The position numbers and the translations under genes were made by a program. Below, piece after piece: positions 1 to 7,984 of a stretch of 15,261 nt of DNA (the first letter of the stretch is position 1; each line of letters begins with the position of its first letter). Below the pieces are notes generated by a model. It ran no database searches. It saw only the letters and a list, made by a program, of their open reading frames with translations, and was not told where the DNA came from. Origin of the DNA: Acidimicrobiales bacterium (GTDB lineage Bacteria > Actinomycetota > Acidimicrobiia > Acidimicrobiales > RAAP-2); NCBI GenBank assembly GCA_030044045.1, contig JASHWO010000100.1, positions 1-15,261 on the forward strand, in the 5' to 3' direction.

Positions 1-2
1 AC

Positions 3-152
3 GAGCAGGCCGGCCTCACCCTCGGGCCTTCGACCCTCACCTACGGCGGGGAACCCTTCGACCTGGGGCTCACCATCGACGCCCTGTGGTGCCAGTCGGG
101 GAAGTTCCCGACGCAGCAGTTCGCACCGGGGCGGGCGCCGGCGTTGACCTGA
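3..152 (+). CDS. C-terminal fragment of an unidentified protein
   Basis: An open frame enters from the left edge and ends in TGA at 150-152, giving the last 49 residues of a protein. Of the three plus-strand frames here it gives the most protein-like translation (it contains GGEPFDLGLTIDALWCQSGKF and ends RAPALT), with mostly G/C third positions. I do not recognise the family; the fragment has one Cys, no membrane segment and no clear motif. It converges on glnK, and two GC-rich hairpins lie between the two stop codons. An overlapping longer plus-strand frame in another register runs antisense to glnK and was judged a shadow. Confidence 0.5.
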   Translation, partial: EQAGLTLGPSTLTYGGEPFDLGLTIDALWCQSGKFPTQQFAPGRAPALT

Positions 153-179
153 GGGGCGGGGCGGGCGGACAACGCGGCG

Positions 180-209
180 GGGCCGGGGCACCTCGCCGCG
201 CCCCGGCCC
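180..209. terminator. GC-rich hairpin between convergent genes
   Basis: A perfect 10-bp inverted repeat pairs 180-189 (GGGCCGGGGC) with 200-209 (GCCCCGGCCC) around a 10-nt loop. It lies between the stop of the partial left-edge gene and the 3' end of glnK, so it could end transcription from either side. There is no T-tract, which is common for high-GC actinobacterial terminators. The structure is seen directly; the terminator role is inferred. Confidence 0.5.
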
Positions 210-230
210 TCACCCGCTCCCGCACAGCGC

Positions 231-622
<392 letters not shown>

Positions 623-2191
623 TCAGGCACTGCCCGCTGTCCCCGGCGGGGCGAGCGCTTCATGACGGACACCGGCTCCGCCGCCGGCGTGCTCGGACTG
701 GCCGGCCATGGCGAACCCGCCGGTCCGCTGGGCCAGGGTCTCCTCCGGGAACGCCTCCTCGTCGTGGATGGCCAGGTCGCCGACCTCGAGCACGTCGTCC
801 TTGTAGCGGGCACCCCGTAGCACCAGCCCGATCAGCTTCATCAGGACGAAGGTCACCAGGGCCGACCAGACGATGACCCACACCGCCGCCCGGAACTGTT
901 CCCAAAGCTGATGGAAGGACCCGGTGTACATCAGCCCGCTGACCGAGAACGGCGTACAGCTCCCGGCCGGCGTGGCATAGGTGGCCGCCGACGTACCTAC
1001 CACTTGTCCGCTGGCGCTCAGGTGGCCGCAGCCGTACTCCAGCATGTTCGGATCACCGAAGACGCCCAGCAGCAGGCCCCCGAAGAAGCCGGCGATGCCG
1101 TGGGTGTAGATGACCCCGAGGGCGTCGTCCACCTTGGAGAACGGCCGCACCTTGGACAGGTAGTTCCAGGCGAACCACACGACGGCCGTGCAGATCACCC
1201 CGACCGCCAGCGCCCCCCAGCCGTTGACCCAGCCGGCGCAGGGGGTGATCCCGACCAGGCCGCAGATCATGCCGTTCACGCCGCCGAGGAAGGTGGGTTT
1301 CTTCGCCTTCGACAGCCAGGCGTCCATGCCCATCCACACCAGCACCCCGGCGCCGGTGGCCAAGTTCGTGTTGACCACGGCCGCCGCCATGTCGGCGCCG
1401 GCGTAGTACGGGTCGCCGCCGTTGAACCCGTTCCAGCCCAGCCACAGGATGCCGGCCCCTACCGCCGCCATCACCAGGTTATTGGGGATGGCGTTCTTGC
1501 GATCTCGGGCCAGCCTCGGCCCCAGGACCCACGCCGCCACGAAGCCGGACACCCCGGCCGACATGTGGATGACGTACCCGCCGGAGAAGTCCAGCGCCCC
1601 CTCCTGGGCGAAGTAACCGCCGCCCCACAACAGGAAGGCGTTGACGGCGTACACGCAGGTCGACCACAGCGGCACCAGCAGGCACCAGGCGCTGAACTTG
1701 ATCCGGCCCAGCACGCTCCCCATGAACAGGAGGGGCGTGATGGCGGCGAACACGAACTGGAAGTAGGCCAGCGAGTCGGTGGGGAAGTGGAACGGGATGA
1801 CCGTGTTGGCCGCCGAGACCGCCTGCCCCTGTTCGTTCGTGGAATTCATGATCTGGCCGGGTTTCCCGACGAAGTTCTCGAAGAAGTGCTTGAACCACCC
1901 GACCCCGCTGAGCTGCGTCTGTACGCCGTTGTGCACGCCGCCGCCGAGCGACGTCGCGCCGAAGCCCATCTTGTAGGACCACAGCACCCAGGCCACCAGG
2001 ACGAGGGAGAACCCGGCGAACATCATGGCCAGCACGTTGACCGCCCACTTCTTCGGCACGATCGACGCGTAGAGCACGGCCAGGGCCGGGAGGCTCATCA
2101 GGCCGACGAACGTGGCGGCCGTGATCTGCCAGGTGTTGTCGCCCGTGTTCAACCAGCTCGGGTACGGGACCTGATGCATGGCGGCTAGCAC
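623..2191 (-). CDS. amt: Ammonium transporter (Amt family)
   Basis: This 522-residue polytopic membrane protein of the Amt/MEP/Rh family conducts ammonium across the cytoplasmic membrane. The family signature is at about residues 201-226 (DFSGG, VIHMSAGVSGF, ending GPR). The pore twin histidines are His209 (VIHMS) and His364 (YTHGIAGFFGG). About eleven membrane helices can be read. A loop near residues 85-135 and a cytoplasmic tail after residue 460 (DDVLEVGDLAIHDEEAFPEE) are longer than in E. coli AmtB. The GTG at 2191 was chosen because AGGAG lies 6 nt upstream; an in-frame ATG at 2179 is too far from it. It is the first gene of the amt-glnK pair, behind a GlnR-type box at 2258-2295. Confidence 0.95.
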   Translation of the reverse strand: MLAAMHQVPYPSWLNTGDNTWQITAATFVGLMSLPALAVLYASIVPKKWAVNVLAMMFAGFSLVLVAWVLWSYKMGFGATSLGGGVHNGVQTQLSGVGWFKHFFENFVGKPGQIMNSTNEQGQAVSAANTVIPFHFPTDSLAYFQFVFAAITPLLFMGSVLGRIKFSAWCLLVPLWSTCVYAVNAFLLWGGGYFAQEGALDFSGGYVIHMSAGVSGFVAAWVLGPRLARDRKNAIPNNLVMAAVGAGILWLGWNGFNGGDPYYAGADMAAAVVNTNLATGAGVLVWMGMDAWLSKAKKPTFLGGVNGMICGLVGITPCAGWVNGWGALAVGVICTAVVWFAWNYLSKVRPFSKVDDALGVIYTHGIAGFFGGLLLGVFGDPNMLEYGCGHLSASGQVVGTSAATYATPAGSCTPFSVSGLMYTGSFHQLWEQFRAAVWVIVWSALVTFVLMKLIGLVLRGARYKDDVLEVGDLAIHDEEAFPEETLAQRTGGFAMAGQSEHAGGGAGVRHEALAPPGTAGSA

Positions 2192-2257
2192 ACACGTCTC
2201 CTCTCTGCGCTCGACGCCTCGACCGGCGATCGCTCCGGGAGAGCATGCAGGGCCTGC

Positions 2258-2295
2258 GTTTCTGGACCGTCACGCCGGTGTTACGAGCATGTGAA
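2258..2295 (-). promoter_or_regulatory. GlnR-type nitrogen box upstream of amt-glnK
   Basis: Read on the minus strand, four pentamers follow each other at exact 11-bp intervals: TTCAC-N6-GTAAC-N6-GTGAC-N6-GAAAC. This matches the actinobacterial GlnR consensus gTnAC-n6-GaAAC-n6-GtnAC-n6-GAAAC as I remember it. The proximal edge is 66 bp before the amt GTG, a fitting place for an activator site. The pattern is seen directly; binding by GlnR is inferred from family knowledge and from the nitrogen-uptake genes it precedes. No clear -10 hexamer was found between the box and amt. Confidence 0.72.
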
Positions 2296-2359
2296 CTGGC
2301 CGCGGCCCGGCCAGCCGGAGCGGCGGGCGGGGCCCGCCTCCGGTACCATCCACGCCCCG

Positions 2360-2902
2360 ATGGACCCGAGAGAACCGGTCAGCCCGCTCAGGGGCGCGGG
2401 CGTGGGCGAGGTCGACGTCCAGCGGCTGGGGCAGGCGGCACTGGTCGCTGCACTGGTGGGGGTGGCCGTGCTGGCGGCCGTCCTCTGGGTGGCCGGCGCC
2501 CACCGGAACGCCCAGATCGACCGCCTGCACCACGAAGGCGTGCCGGTGGTGATCACGGTGACGGGGTGCGTGGGCCAGCTCGGCGGCAGCGGCAGCAACG
2601 CCGCCGGCTACGCCTGCCGCGGCGCCTTCACCCTCGGCGGCCACCGGCACGTGGAGGCCATCCCCGGCGACCGGCGGTACGACCCGGGGGCCACCGTGCG
2701 GGGGGTGGCCGTGCCCGGCGACCCGGCGCTGGTGACCACGGCCGCTGCCCTGGCCGGCGAGCGGGCCTCGGCTCGGGTCGACGTGCTGCCCGTGGTGCTG
2801 CTGGTGCTCCTGGTGGCGGTAGTGGCCCTGCTCCTGGTGCGCCGACACCGGCGCCACATCCGCACTACCCGGCCTGCTCCTCGTCCTCGGGCCGGCGCCT
2901 GA
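2360..2902 (+). CDS. Two-helix membrane protein of unknown function
   Basis: A 180-residue protein with a membrane helix at about 26-46, a presumably extracytoplasmic domain at about 50-140, a second helix at about 142-160 and a basic tail (RRHRRHIR). The middle domain reads VVITVTGCVGQLGGSGSN, then GYACRGAFTLGGHRH, with Cys70 and Cys86 placed for a possible disulfide, and IPGDRRYDPG. The layout recalls DUF3592-like actinobacterial membrane proteins, but I cannot assign a family. The ATG at 2360 is chosen because coding bias starts there. It has no Shine-Dalgarno, and a TACCAT hexamer ends 10 nt before it. The gene diverges from amt and its 3' end overlaps the next, convergent gene by 38 bp. 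Confidence 0.75.
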   Translation: MDPREPVSPLRGAGVGEVDVQRLGQAALVAALVGVAVLAAVLWVAGAHRNAQIDRLHHEGVPVVITVTGCVGQLGGSGSNAAGYACRGAFTLGGHRHVEAIPGDRRYDPGATVRGVAVPGDPALVTTAAALAGERASARVDVLPVVLLVLLVAVVALLLVRRHRRHIRTTRPAPRPRAGA

Positions 2903-3557
2903 CCGACGGCGACCGCCGGGACCGGGCCGTGGGTGGCGTATAGCGCTTGCTGACCTTCGGCCCGGAAGGGCCAGGACCGCCCCCCCGGCCGGCGGCCCCT
3001 CCCGGCGTGCCCCCGCCGGTGGCCTCCCGCACCGCTCGCTGGGCGCGGTAGGCGCGCACCAGGTACCAGGCGCCGACCAGCACGAAGGGCACCCCGAACC
3101 CCCACCAGTGCAGGTTGAATACGGCCAGCCCGTAGAGGGCGGTGGCCATGCCGAGGAAGAGCCGCTTGCGGAACCAGGCGGTGGCCAGCATCACCACTGA
3201 CAGGGCCAGCAGCACCAGCAGCAGCTCGTGGTAGAGCGAGACCGAGGTGTAGTCGGGGTTGACGCTGCCGTTCTTCAGGTAGTGCGACGGGTCGTTGGCG
3301 ATGTCGGCGTCGATCACCAGGAGGGCGATGGCCGCCGCCGCGGGAGCGGCCAGCAGGCCGATGAACCGCTCCTTGTCGTTGGCGTAGCGGTTGGCCGCCT
3401 CGAGCTCCTCGACGGTGGGGGGCGGCGCCACCTCGGCGTGGGGCGCCGAGGGGTCGACCGGCTTCAGGAAGCGCCGGCCCATCCGCTCACGGAAGCTGCC
3501 GCCGTACCCGCCACTGCCCGCCGGCCCGTCCGCGTCTCGGTCTCGGCCGTTCGGCAC
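2865..3557 (-). CDS. Four-helix membrane protein of unknown function
   Basis: From the GTG at 3557 this encodes 230 residues. A glycine-rich polar N-terminus with VEELEAANRYANDKERF is followed by membrane helices at about 65-83, 110-129, 133-149 and 153-170. The tail is Gly/Pro/Arg-rich and basic. The short spacing of the last three helices (KRLFLGMATALYGLAVFNLHWWGFG) suggests a compact integral protein. I do not recognise the family. The start is a choice: the frame stays open to an ATG at 3608, but that would overlap the divergent gene at 3602. GTG 3557 has a TAGCCT hexamer 7 nt upstream, fitting a leaderless mRNA. An ATG at 3482 is a shorter alternative. Confidence 0.75.
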   Translation of the reverse strand: MPNGRDRDADGPAGSGGYGGSFRERMGRRFLKPVDPSAPHAEVAPPPTVEELEAANRYANDKERFIGLLAAPAAAAIALLVIDADIANDPSHYLKNGSVNPDYTSVSLYHELLLVLLALSVVMLATAWFRKRLFLGMATALYGLAVFNLHWWGFGVPFVLVGAWYLVRAYRAQRAVREATGGGTPGGAAGRGGGPGPSGPKVSKRYTPPTARSRRSPSVRRRPEDEEQAG

Positions 3558-3564
3558 GGGAGGC

Positions 3565-3570
3565 AGGCTA
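3565..3570 (-). promoter_or_regulatory. Putative -10 (TAGCCT) for a leaderless transcript
   Basis: On the minus strand TAGCCT ends 7 nt before the GTG at 3557 and no Shine-Dalgarno precedes that codon. This spacing would place the transcription start at or next to the start codon. It stands back-to-back with a similar element for the gene at 3602. Confidence 0.45.
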
Positions 3571-3587
3571 GCGCGCCGGGTGGGCGC

Positions 3588-3593
3588 TACCCT
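3588..3593 (+). promoter_or_regulatory. Putative -10 (TACCCT) for a leaderless transcript
   Basis: TACCCT ends 8 nt before the ATG at 3602, and the intervening bases (TTCCTCCC) contain no Shine-Dalgarno. This fits the TANNNT -10 class with transcription starting at the A of ATG. It pairs with the opposite-facing TAGCCT at 3565-3570, forming a very compact divergent promoter. Confidence 0.5.
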
Positions 3594-3601
3594 TTCCTCC
3601 C

Positions 3602-4036
3602 ATGGCACCTGGATCGAAGGCCCTGGACCTGTCGAAGATCTGGTTGTTCTCCGCCTGCTCGACCCGCGACCTCCGTACCATCCGCCAGGCCCTGGAGGAG
3701 GTGACCGTCCCGCCGGAGCGGGTGCTCTGCGAGGAGGGCACCATCGGCCGCGAGTTCTTCCTCATCGTGGAGGGCACGGCCTCGGTGCGCCGGAACGGTC
3801 GCCGCATCGCCACGCTGGGGCCGGGGCAGTACTTCGGCGAGCTGGCCCTGCTCGACCGGCGGCCCCGTTCGGCCACCGTGGTGTCGGAGACCGACATGCT
3901 CCTGCTGGTCCTGGGCCAGCGCCAGTTCAACGGGGTGCTCGACGCCGTGCCCGCCCTCTCGCGCAAGCTCCTGGCCGCCATGGCCACCCGCCTGCGGGAG
4001 TCGGACAGCAAGGCGGCGGCGCTGATCTCCCACTGA
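3602..4036 (+). CDS. Single-domain cyclic-nucleotide-binding protein
   Basis: A 144-residue protein made almost wholly of one cNMP-binding (CRP/Popeye-type) beta-roll, about residues 14-125. The phosphate-binding cassette reads FGELALLDRRPRSATV (about 78-93), with Glu80 and Arg89 in the positions that hold the ribose and cyclic phosphate in CRP and PKA. REFFLIVEGTASVRRNGR is the typical central strand pair. No helix-turn-helix or catalytic domain follows, and the tail ends MATRLRESDSKAAALISH, so it is not a Crp-type regulator by itself. It probably acts as a cAMP-responsive binding module for a partner. It converges on the GH5 gene with a 16-bp gap. Confidence 0.88.
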   Translation: MAPGSKALDLSKIWLFSACSTRDLRTIRQALEEVTVPPERVLCEEGTIGREFFLIVEGTASVRRNGRRIATLGPGQYFGELALLDRRPRSATVVSETDMLLLVLGQRQFNGVLDAVPALSRKLLAAMATRLRESDSKAAALISH

Positions 4037-4079
4037 CGCCGGCACCCCACGGTCAGCCCGCGCAACGCCCCGCCGTCAG
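4033..4079. terminator. Imperfect inverted repeat at convergent gene ends
   Basis: CTGACGCCGG at 4033-4042 pairs with CCGCCGTCAG at 4070-4079 (9 of 10 positions). The long loop contains the GH5 stop codon, and the left arm contains the stop of the cNMP-binding gene. The structure is weak and has no T-tract, so a shared bidirectional terminator is only a possibility. Confidence 0.25.
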
Positions 4080-5756
4080 GCTGACCCGCACCTGCCGGAA
4101 GCCCGGCGCGTCGACCACCCGGAGCAGCTCGCTCCCCGGCCGGGACACGACCCGGCCGCCCGATACCCGGGCGCAGTACCCGTCCGGGTAGTGGACCGCC
4201 GTCGGGACGAAGACCACGGTGGGGGCACGCACCGCGTGGTCGGGGCGGTAGGTGAGGGCGAAGGCGGCGCTGCCGGCTGTCCAGGAGAGCGAGAGGGGCG
4301 TCCCGGCGACCGCCTCCGGGTAGGCCTGGGAGAGGACCCGGGCGGTGGAGCGGAGGTGCCCGTCGGCCATCACCAACGACTCGGCCCGGCTGCCGGTGGG
4401 GTCGCCGTAGTACTTCCACGCCCAGTAGGCCCACCCGACCAGGTGCCGGTCGGCCTCGGCGGTGAAGTCGGCCAGCAGTGTCGGGTCCGAGGTGGCCCCG
4501 AACTCGCTGACGAACCAGGCCGGCCCCCCGGGCTGCGCCGGGGAGGCCATGGCCGCCCGGTCCGCCGACCGGCGGCGCAACGCCCGGGCCTCCTGGGCGG
4601 CACAAGTGGCGACGTCGGTGGGGTTCCCGGTCACCGGGTTCCGGGCGGCGCAGTAGACGTGGACGTTGAAGACCAGGCCGGGGAAGTCCATGGGGCCGAG
4701 GTAGGTAGGGAACCCGCGGCTGGCATAGTCGTCCGGCTCGTCGAATACCAGGGCGCCGGGGTCGTTGGCCAGGATGGTCGGCACCACCCCGACCGCCGGG
4801 TCGTCCGTCGGGCAGTGGATGGGCGGCGCGCCGTGCAGGGGCCGGCCCACGAAGGCCCGGCCGGTGTAGAAGCACTCGAGCTGCCCGTCGAAGTGCCGGC
4901 TACCCCGGCGGATCACCGAGGTGGAGAATGGCTCGTTGAACGGGTCGTAGCCCAGTACCCACGGCACGTGACGGAAGTAGGCGGCGACCATCCCCCACAC
5001 CTCGTCGTACTGGCCCTGCAGGTCGCCCACCACGTCGTTGGTCCAGAAGTGGTGGTACGCCATGCCGGCCGCGGCGTTCCCGTACTCGAGGGACCAGCGG
5101 CCCGGCGGGCGGGTGCTGGGCAGGCCGTCGGTGCACACCGCCCAGTCCGGCGCCCCCTCGCCGTCGAACAGCTCGCTGTAGACGTCCTGGTGCATGTCGA
5201 GGATCGTGTAGATGTGGTAGCGGCCGAGCAGCGCCACCGTCTCCCGGAGCCGGCGGAGGTAGCGGGTGAGCACGGCCCGGTCGAGCTGGTGCGGGTCGCC
5301 CGGGTCGCCGCGGGTGCAGATGGCCGGGTCGTTGGCCGGCGCCGTCCCCGGCTCCAACCCTCTCCACGTCATGCCCAGCCGCACCACGGTGAAGCCGAGG
5401 CGGGCCATCAGCGAGGCGTCGGCCGCGTCGAAGTTCCACGGCTCGCCCGGGTCCGGGTACACCTCGAAGGGCGGATGCTTGTACACCACGTCCACCCCGT
5501 GGAGCAGGACCACCCGCCCCCGGTCGTCGTAGAGGAAGGGCCCGCCGGGGGCATGCAGGGGGCCGGACACCGCCGGCCGGCCGCCGGGGCCCGGGGCGGC
5601 GACGACCGGTGAAGCGAGGCTGGGCAGGGGAGCCTGGGCCGGGCCGGGCCACGGTGTGGTGGCCGCCAGCACGGCGCCGGCCACCACCAGCAGCAGGGCG
5701 GCGTCGGCCAGCCAGGGGACCGCCCGGCGCGACCGCCGGACCGGGCCGGCGGGCAT
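4053..5756 (-). CDS. GH5 glycoside hydrolase, endoglycoceramidase-like, membrane-anchored or secreted
   Basis: A 567-residue protein. An Arg-rich N-terminus and hydrophobic helix at about 15-33 form a signal peptide or anchor, followed by a Pro/Ala-rich linker and a (beta/alpha)8 domain from about 72 to 480. LHGVDVV opens the barrel. The acid/base is Glu275 in DPFNEPF and the nucleophile Glu418 in FVSEFG; these are the two GH5 catalytic glutamates. ILDMHQDVYSELF followed by GAPDWAV resembles bacterial endoglycoceramidases, which cut the glycan from ceramide. A small beta-rich C-terminal domain follows (about 487-567). Substrate is not provable here, and other GH5 exo- or endo-glucosidases are possible. 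A GGGGAG Shine-Dalgarno precedes the ATG. It lies downstream of the Fe-S reductase, behind a large hairpin. Confidence 0.88.
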   Translation of the reverse strand: MPAGPVRRSRRAVPWLADAALLLVVAGAVLAATTPWPGPAQAPLPSLASPVVAAPGPGGRPAVSGPLHAPGGPFLYDDRGRVVLLHGVDVVYKHPPFEVYPDPGEPWNFDAADASLMARLGFTVVRLGMTWRGLEPGTAPANDPAICTRGDPGDPHQLDRAVLTRYLRRLRETVALLGRYHIYTILDMHQDVYSELFDGEGAPDWAVCTDGLPSTRPPGRWSLEYGNAAAGMAYHHFWTNDVVGDLQGQYDEVWGMVAAYFRHVPWVLGYDPFNEPFSTSVIRRGSRHFDGQLECFYTGRAFVGRPLHGAPPIHCPTDDPAVGVVPTILANDPGALVFDEPDDYASRGFPTYLGPMDFPGLVFNVHVYCAARNPVTGNPTDVATCAAQEARALRRRSADRAAMASPAQPGGPAWFVSEFGATSDPTLLADFTAEADRHLVGWAYWAWKYYGDPTGSRAESLVMADGHLRSTARVLSQAYPEAVAGTPLSLSWTAGSAAFALTYRPDHAVRAPTVVFVPTAVHYPDGYCARVSGGRVVSRPGSELLRVVDAPGFRQVRVSLTAGRCAG

Positions 5757-5774
5757 CGAGACGCTCCCCTCGGC

Positions 5775-5820
5775 CCTTGGGGCTCAGCCCGTGCGGTCGT
5801 CGGCCGGCACGCCCCCAAGG
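5775..5820 (-). terminator. Large hairpin between the Fe-S reductase and the GH5 gene
   Basis: CCTTGGGG at 5775-5782 pairs perfectly with CCCCAAGG at 5813-5820. Inside the loop CGTGC (5790-5794) pairs with GCACG (5807-5811). On the minus strand it starts 20 nt after the reductase stop and ends before the GH5 Shine-Dalgarno. It could end the upstream transcript or sit as a processing site within a longer one. Confidence 0.5.
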
Positions 5821-5840
5821 ATACCGGCGCCCCCCGGGCG

Positions 5841-7946
5841 TCAGTCGGTGGTCAGCGACTCCTCCACCAGCGACTCCTCCACCAGCTGGGAGATGTCGAG
5901 CACCCGCACGTCGTCCTCCTTGGCGTGGGCCCGGACGGCGTCGTCGAGCATGATCATGCAGTAGGGGCAGGCGGTGGAGACCACGTCCGCCCCGGTCCCC
6001 AGGGCCTCGGCCGTGCGGTTCATGTTGACCCGGCTGCCGATGTTCTCCTCCAGCCACATGCGGGCCCCGCCGGCGCCGCAACAGAACCCCCGCTCCCGGC
6101 ACCGCCCCATCTCCACCTGGGTGGCACCGGGGATGGCGTCGATGACCGACCGGGGCTGGTCGATGATGCGGTTGTGGCGCCCCAGGTAGCAGGGATCGTG
6201 GTAGGTGACCGTGCCCGTGTAGCCGGCGCCCGGCACCAGCCGGCCGGTGGTCACCAGGTGGTCCAGCAACTCGGCGTGGTGGATGACCTCGAAGTCGCCG
6301 CCCAGCGCCGGGTACTCGTTCTTGATGGAGTTGAAGCAGTGGGGACAGGTGGCGATGATCTTCTTGGCCCCCACCTCGGTCAGGATGGCCACGTTCTGCT
6401 TGCCCTGCTCCTGGTAGAGGTACTCGTTGCCCAGGCGCCGGGCCGGGTCACCGGTGCAGGACTCGCGGGGGCCGAGGATGGCGAAGGTCACCCCGGCCCG
6501 GTGCAGCATGCGGGCGGTGGCCTGCACGCCCTTGCGGGCCCGCTCGTCCAGGGCTCCGGCGCAGCCCACCCAGTAGAGGTACTCGACGTCGTCGGGCACG
6601 GTCCCGGTCACCACCGGGATCTCGAAGTCCAGGCTCTCGGTCCACTCCGTCCGCTTGCCCTGGCCCAGGCCCCAGGGGTCGCCCTGGTTCTCGATGTTGC
6701 GGAGCATCAGCCCGGCCTCGGAGGGGAAGCGCGACTCCATCAGCACCTCGTACCGCCGCATGTCCACGATGGCGTCGATGTGCTCGATGTCCACCGGGCA
6801 CTGCTCCACGCAGGCGCCACAGGTGGTGCAGGACCAGAGCACGTCGGGGTCGATGGTGAAGGGCACCAGGGTCTGGGGCTCCTCCTCAGCCGGCGTGGCG
6901 ACCGATGCCGAGGTCTTTGCTACATCATCGCCGTTCGCCGTCGCGGTGGACTTGGCCAGCAGCCGGTCGGCCGAGGCGAACATGTTGTCGCGGAGGCCCA
7001 TCACCAGCAGCTTGGGGGAGAGCGGCTTCTCGGTGTTCCAGGCGGGACACGCCGACTGGCAACGCCCGCACTCGGTGCAGGTGGCGAAGTCCAGGAGCTG
7101 CTTCCAGGTGAACTGCTCGACCAGCCCCACGCCGAAGACGGTGTCCTCGCTGACGTTCTCCATGTCCATGTCGGGGGTCTTGTCCAGCCCGCCCAGGGCC
7201 CGGGGCCGGCGGGAGAAGGCCACGTTGATGGGGGCGATGAAGATGTGCAGGTGCTTGGAGTAGGAGACGAAGACCAGGAACCCGGTGATGACGGCCACGT
7301 TCAGGAGGAGGAACACCGTGGCCAGCACGCTGTTCACCCCGCCGCCGAGGGGGCGCAGGGCGTTGCCCACCAGGTGGGAGGCGAAGGCCCAGTCGGTGTA
7401 CGGGAACTGGGTGGGCTTCGTCGCCACCTGGGCGCCCCGGTAGAGGAGCAGGGTGACCATCACCCCGGCGATCATGGCCAGCACCAGCCAGGCGGCGCCG
7501 GTGTGCGACCCGTAGAAGCGGGACTGGCGGTCCTTGCGGGCCGGGGCGTTCTCGAGCCGGATGACCGTGAACACCACCAGGGCCACCAGCACGGCCACGA
7601 TGAAGAAGTCCTCCAGGAAGCCGATCCACGACCAGGTGCCGATGCCCGGGATGTGGAAGTCCTTCGTGAAGAGGTCGCCGTAGGCCTCGATGATGGTCAG
7701 CAGCAGGACGGTGAAGCCCCACATGGTGAAGAAGTGGGCGGTCCCGGGCACCGTCCACTTCAGGAGCTTGCGCTGGCCGGCCACCTCGGTCAGCTCGGCC
7801 TCGGCCCGGCGGAACATGCTGCCCCGCACCCGGTCGGGCGCCGGCTGGCCGGCACGGATCAGGCGCGACAGCCAGTGGAAGCGTCGGCCGGTGAGGGCGA
7901 AGGCGATGACCGTGACGGCCATGCCGATGGCGATCCTGACGGGCAC
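5841..7946 (-). CDS. Membrane-bound HdrD/GlcF-type Fe-S oxidoreductase
   Basis: A 701-residue fusion. About six membrane helices (residues 1-245) resemble the nitrate-reductase gamma/HdrE module and may carry haem b. Two 4Fe-4S sites follow: C290-E-C293-C296-C300P, and C373-C376-C379-C383PVDIEH. They are separated by an Ala/Thr/Glu-rich linker (about 332-358). Two cysteine-rich CCG modules come next: C462/C497 with CPHC (534-537), and C586 with FCCGAGG (622-623) and CPYC (660-663). This layout is that of Rv0338c-like reductases of actinobacteria, thought to pass electrons between quinone and a soluble donor or acceptor; the partner is unknown. The GTG start has GAGGAGG 4 nt upstream. It follows dcd by 38 bp and may be cotranscribed. 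Confidence 0.9.
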   Translation of the reverse strand: MPVRIAIGMAVTVIAFALTGRRFHWLSRLIRAGQPAPDRVRGSMFRRAEAELTEVAGQRKLLKWTVPGTAHFFTMWGFTVLLLTIIEAYGDLFTKDFHIPGIGTWSWIGFLEDFFIVAVLVALVVFTVIRLENAPARKDRQSRFYGSHTGAAWLVLAMIAGVMVTLLLYRGAQVATKPTQFPYTDWAFASHLVGNALRPLGGGVNSVLATVFLLLNVAVITGFLVFVSYSKHLHIFIAPINVAFSRRPRALGGLDKTPDMDMENVSEDTVFGVGLVEQFTWKQLLDFATCTECGRCQSACPAWNTEKPLSPKLLVMGLRDNMFASADRLLAKSTATANGDDVAKTSASVATPAEEEPQTLVPFTIDPDVLWSCTTCGACVEQCPVDIEHIDAIVDMRRYEVLMESRFPSEAGLMLRNIENQGDPWGLGQGKRTEWTESLDFEIPVVTGTVPDDVEYLYWVGCAGALDERARKGVQATARMLHRAGVTFAILGPRESCTGDPARRLGNEYLYQEQGKQNVAILTEVGAKKIIATCPHCFNSIKNEYPALGGDFEVIHHAELLDHLVTTGRLVPGAGYTGTVTYHDPCYLGRHNRIIDQPRSVIDAIPGATQVEMGRCRERGFCCGAGGARMWLEENIGSRVNMNRTAEALGTGADVVSTACPYCMIMLDDAVRAHAKEDDVRVLDISQLVEESLVEESLTTD
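5854..5883. repeat. 15-bp tandem duplication at the reductase C-terminus
   Basis: The unit AGCGACTCCTCCACC occurs twice in direct tandem at 5854-5868 and 5869-5883, followed by three more matching bases. In the reductase it encodes a repeated five-residue tail, VEESL VEESL, just before the final TTD. The copies are identical, which points to a recent in-frame duplication. Confidence 0.85.
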
Positions 7947-7984
7947 GGATCCTCCTCGGGCTCGTTGTCAGGCGGAGCTGGTGG

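Noticed and set aside
911..2188. Plus-strand frame of 425 codons antisense to amt
   Set aside because: It is the mirror of a strongly recognised ammonium transporter; its composition is rich in His, Gln, Arg and Gly without domains.
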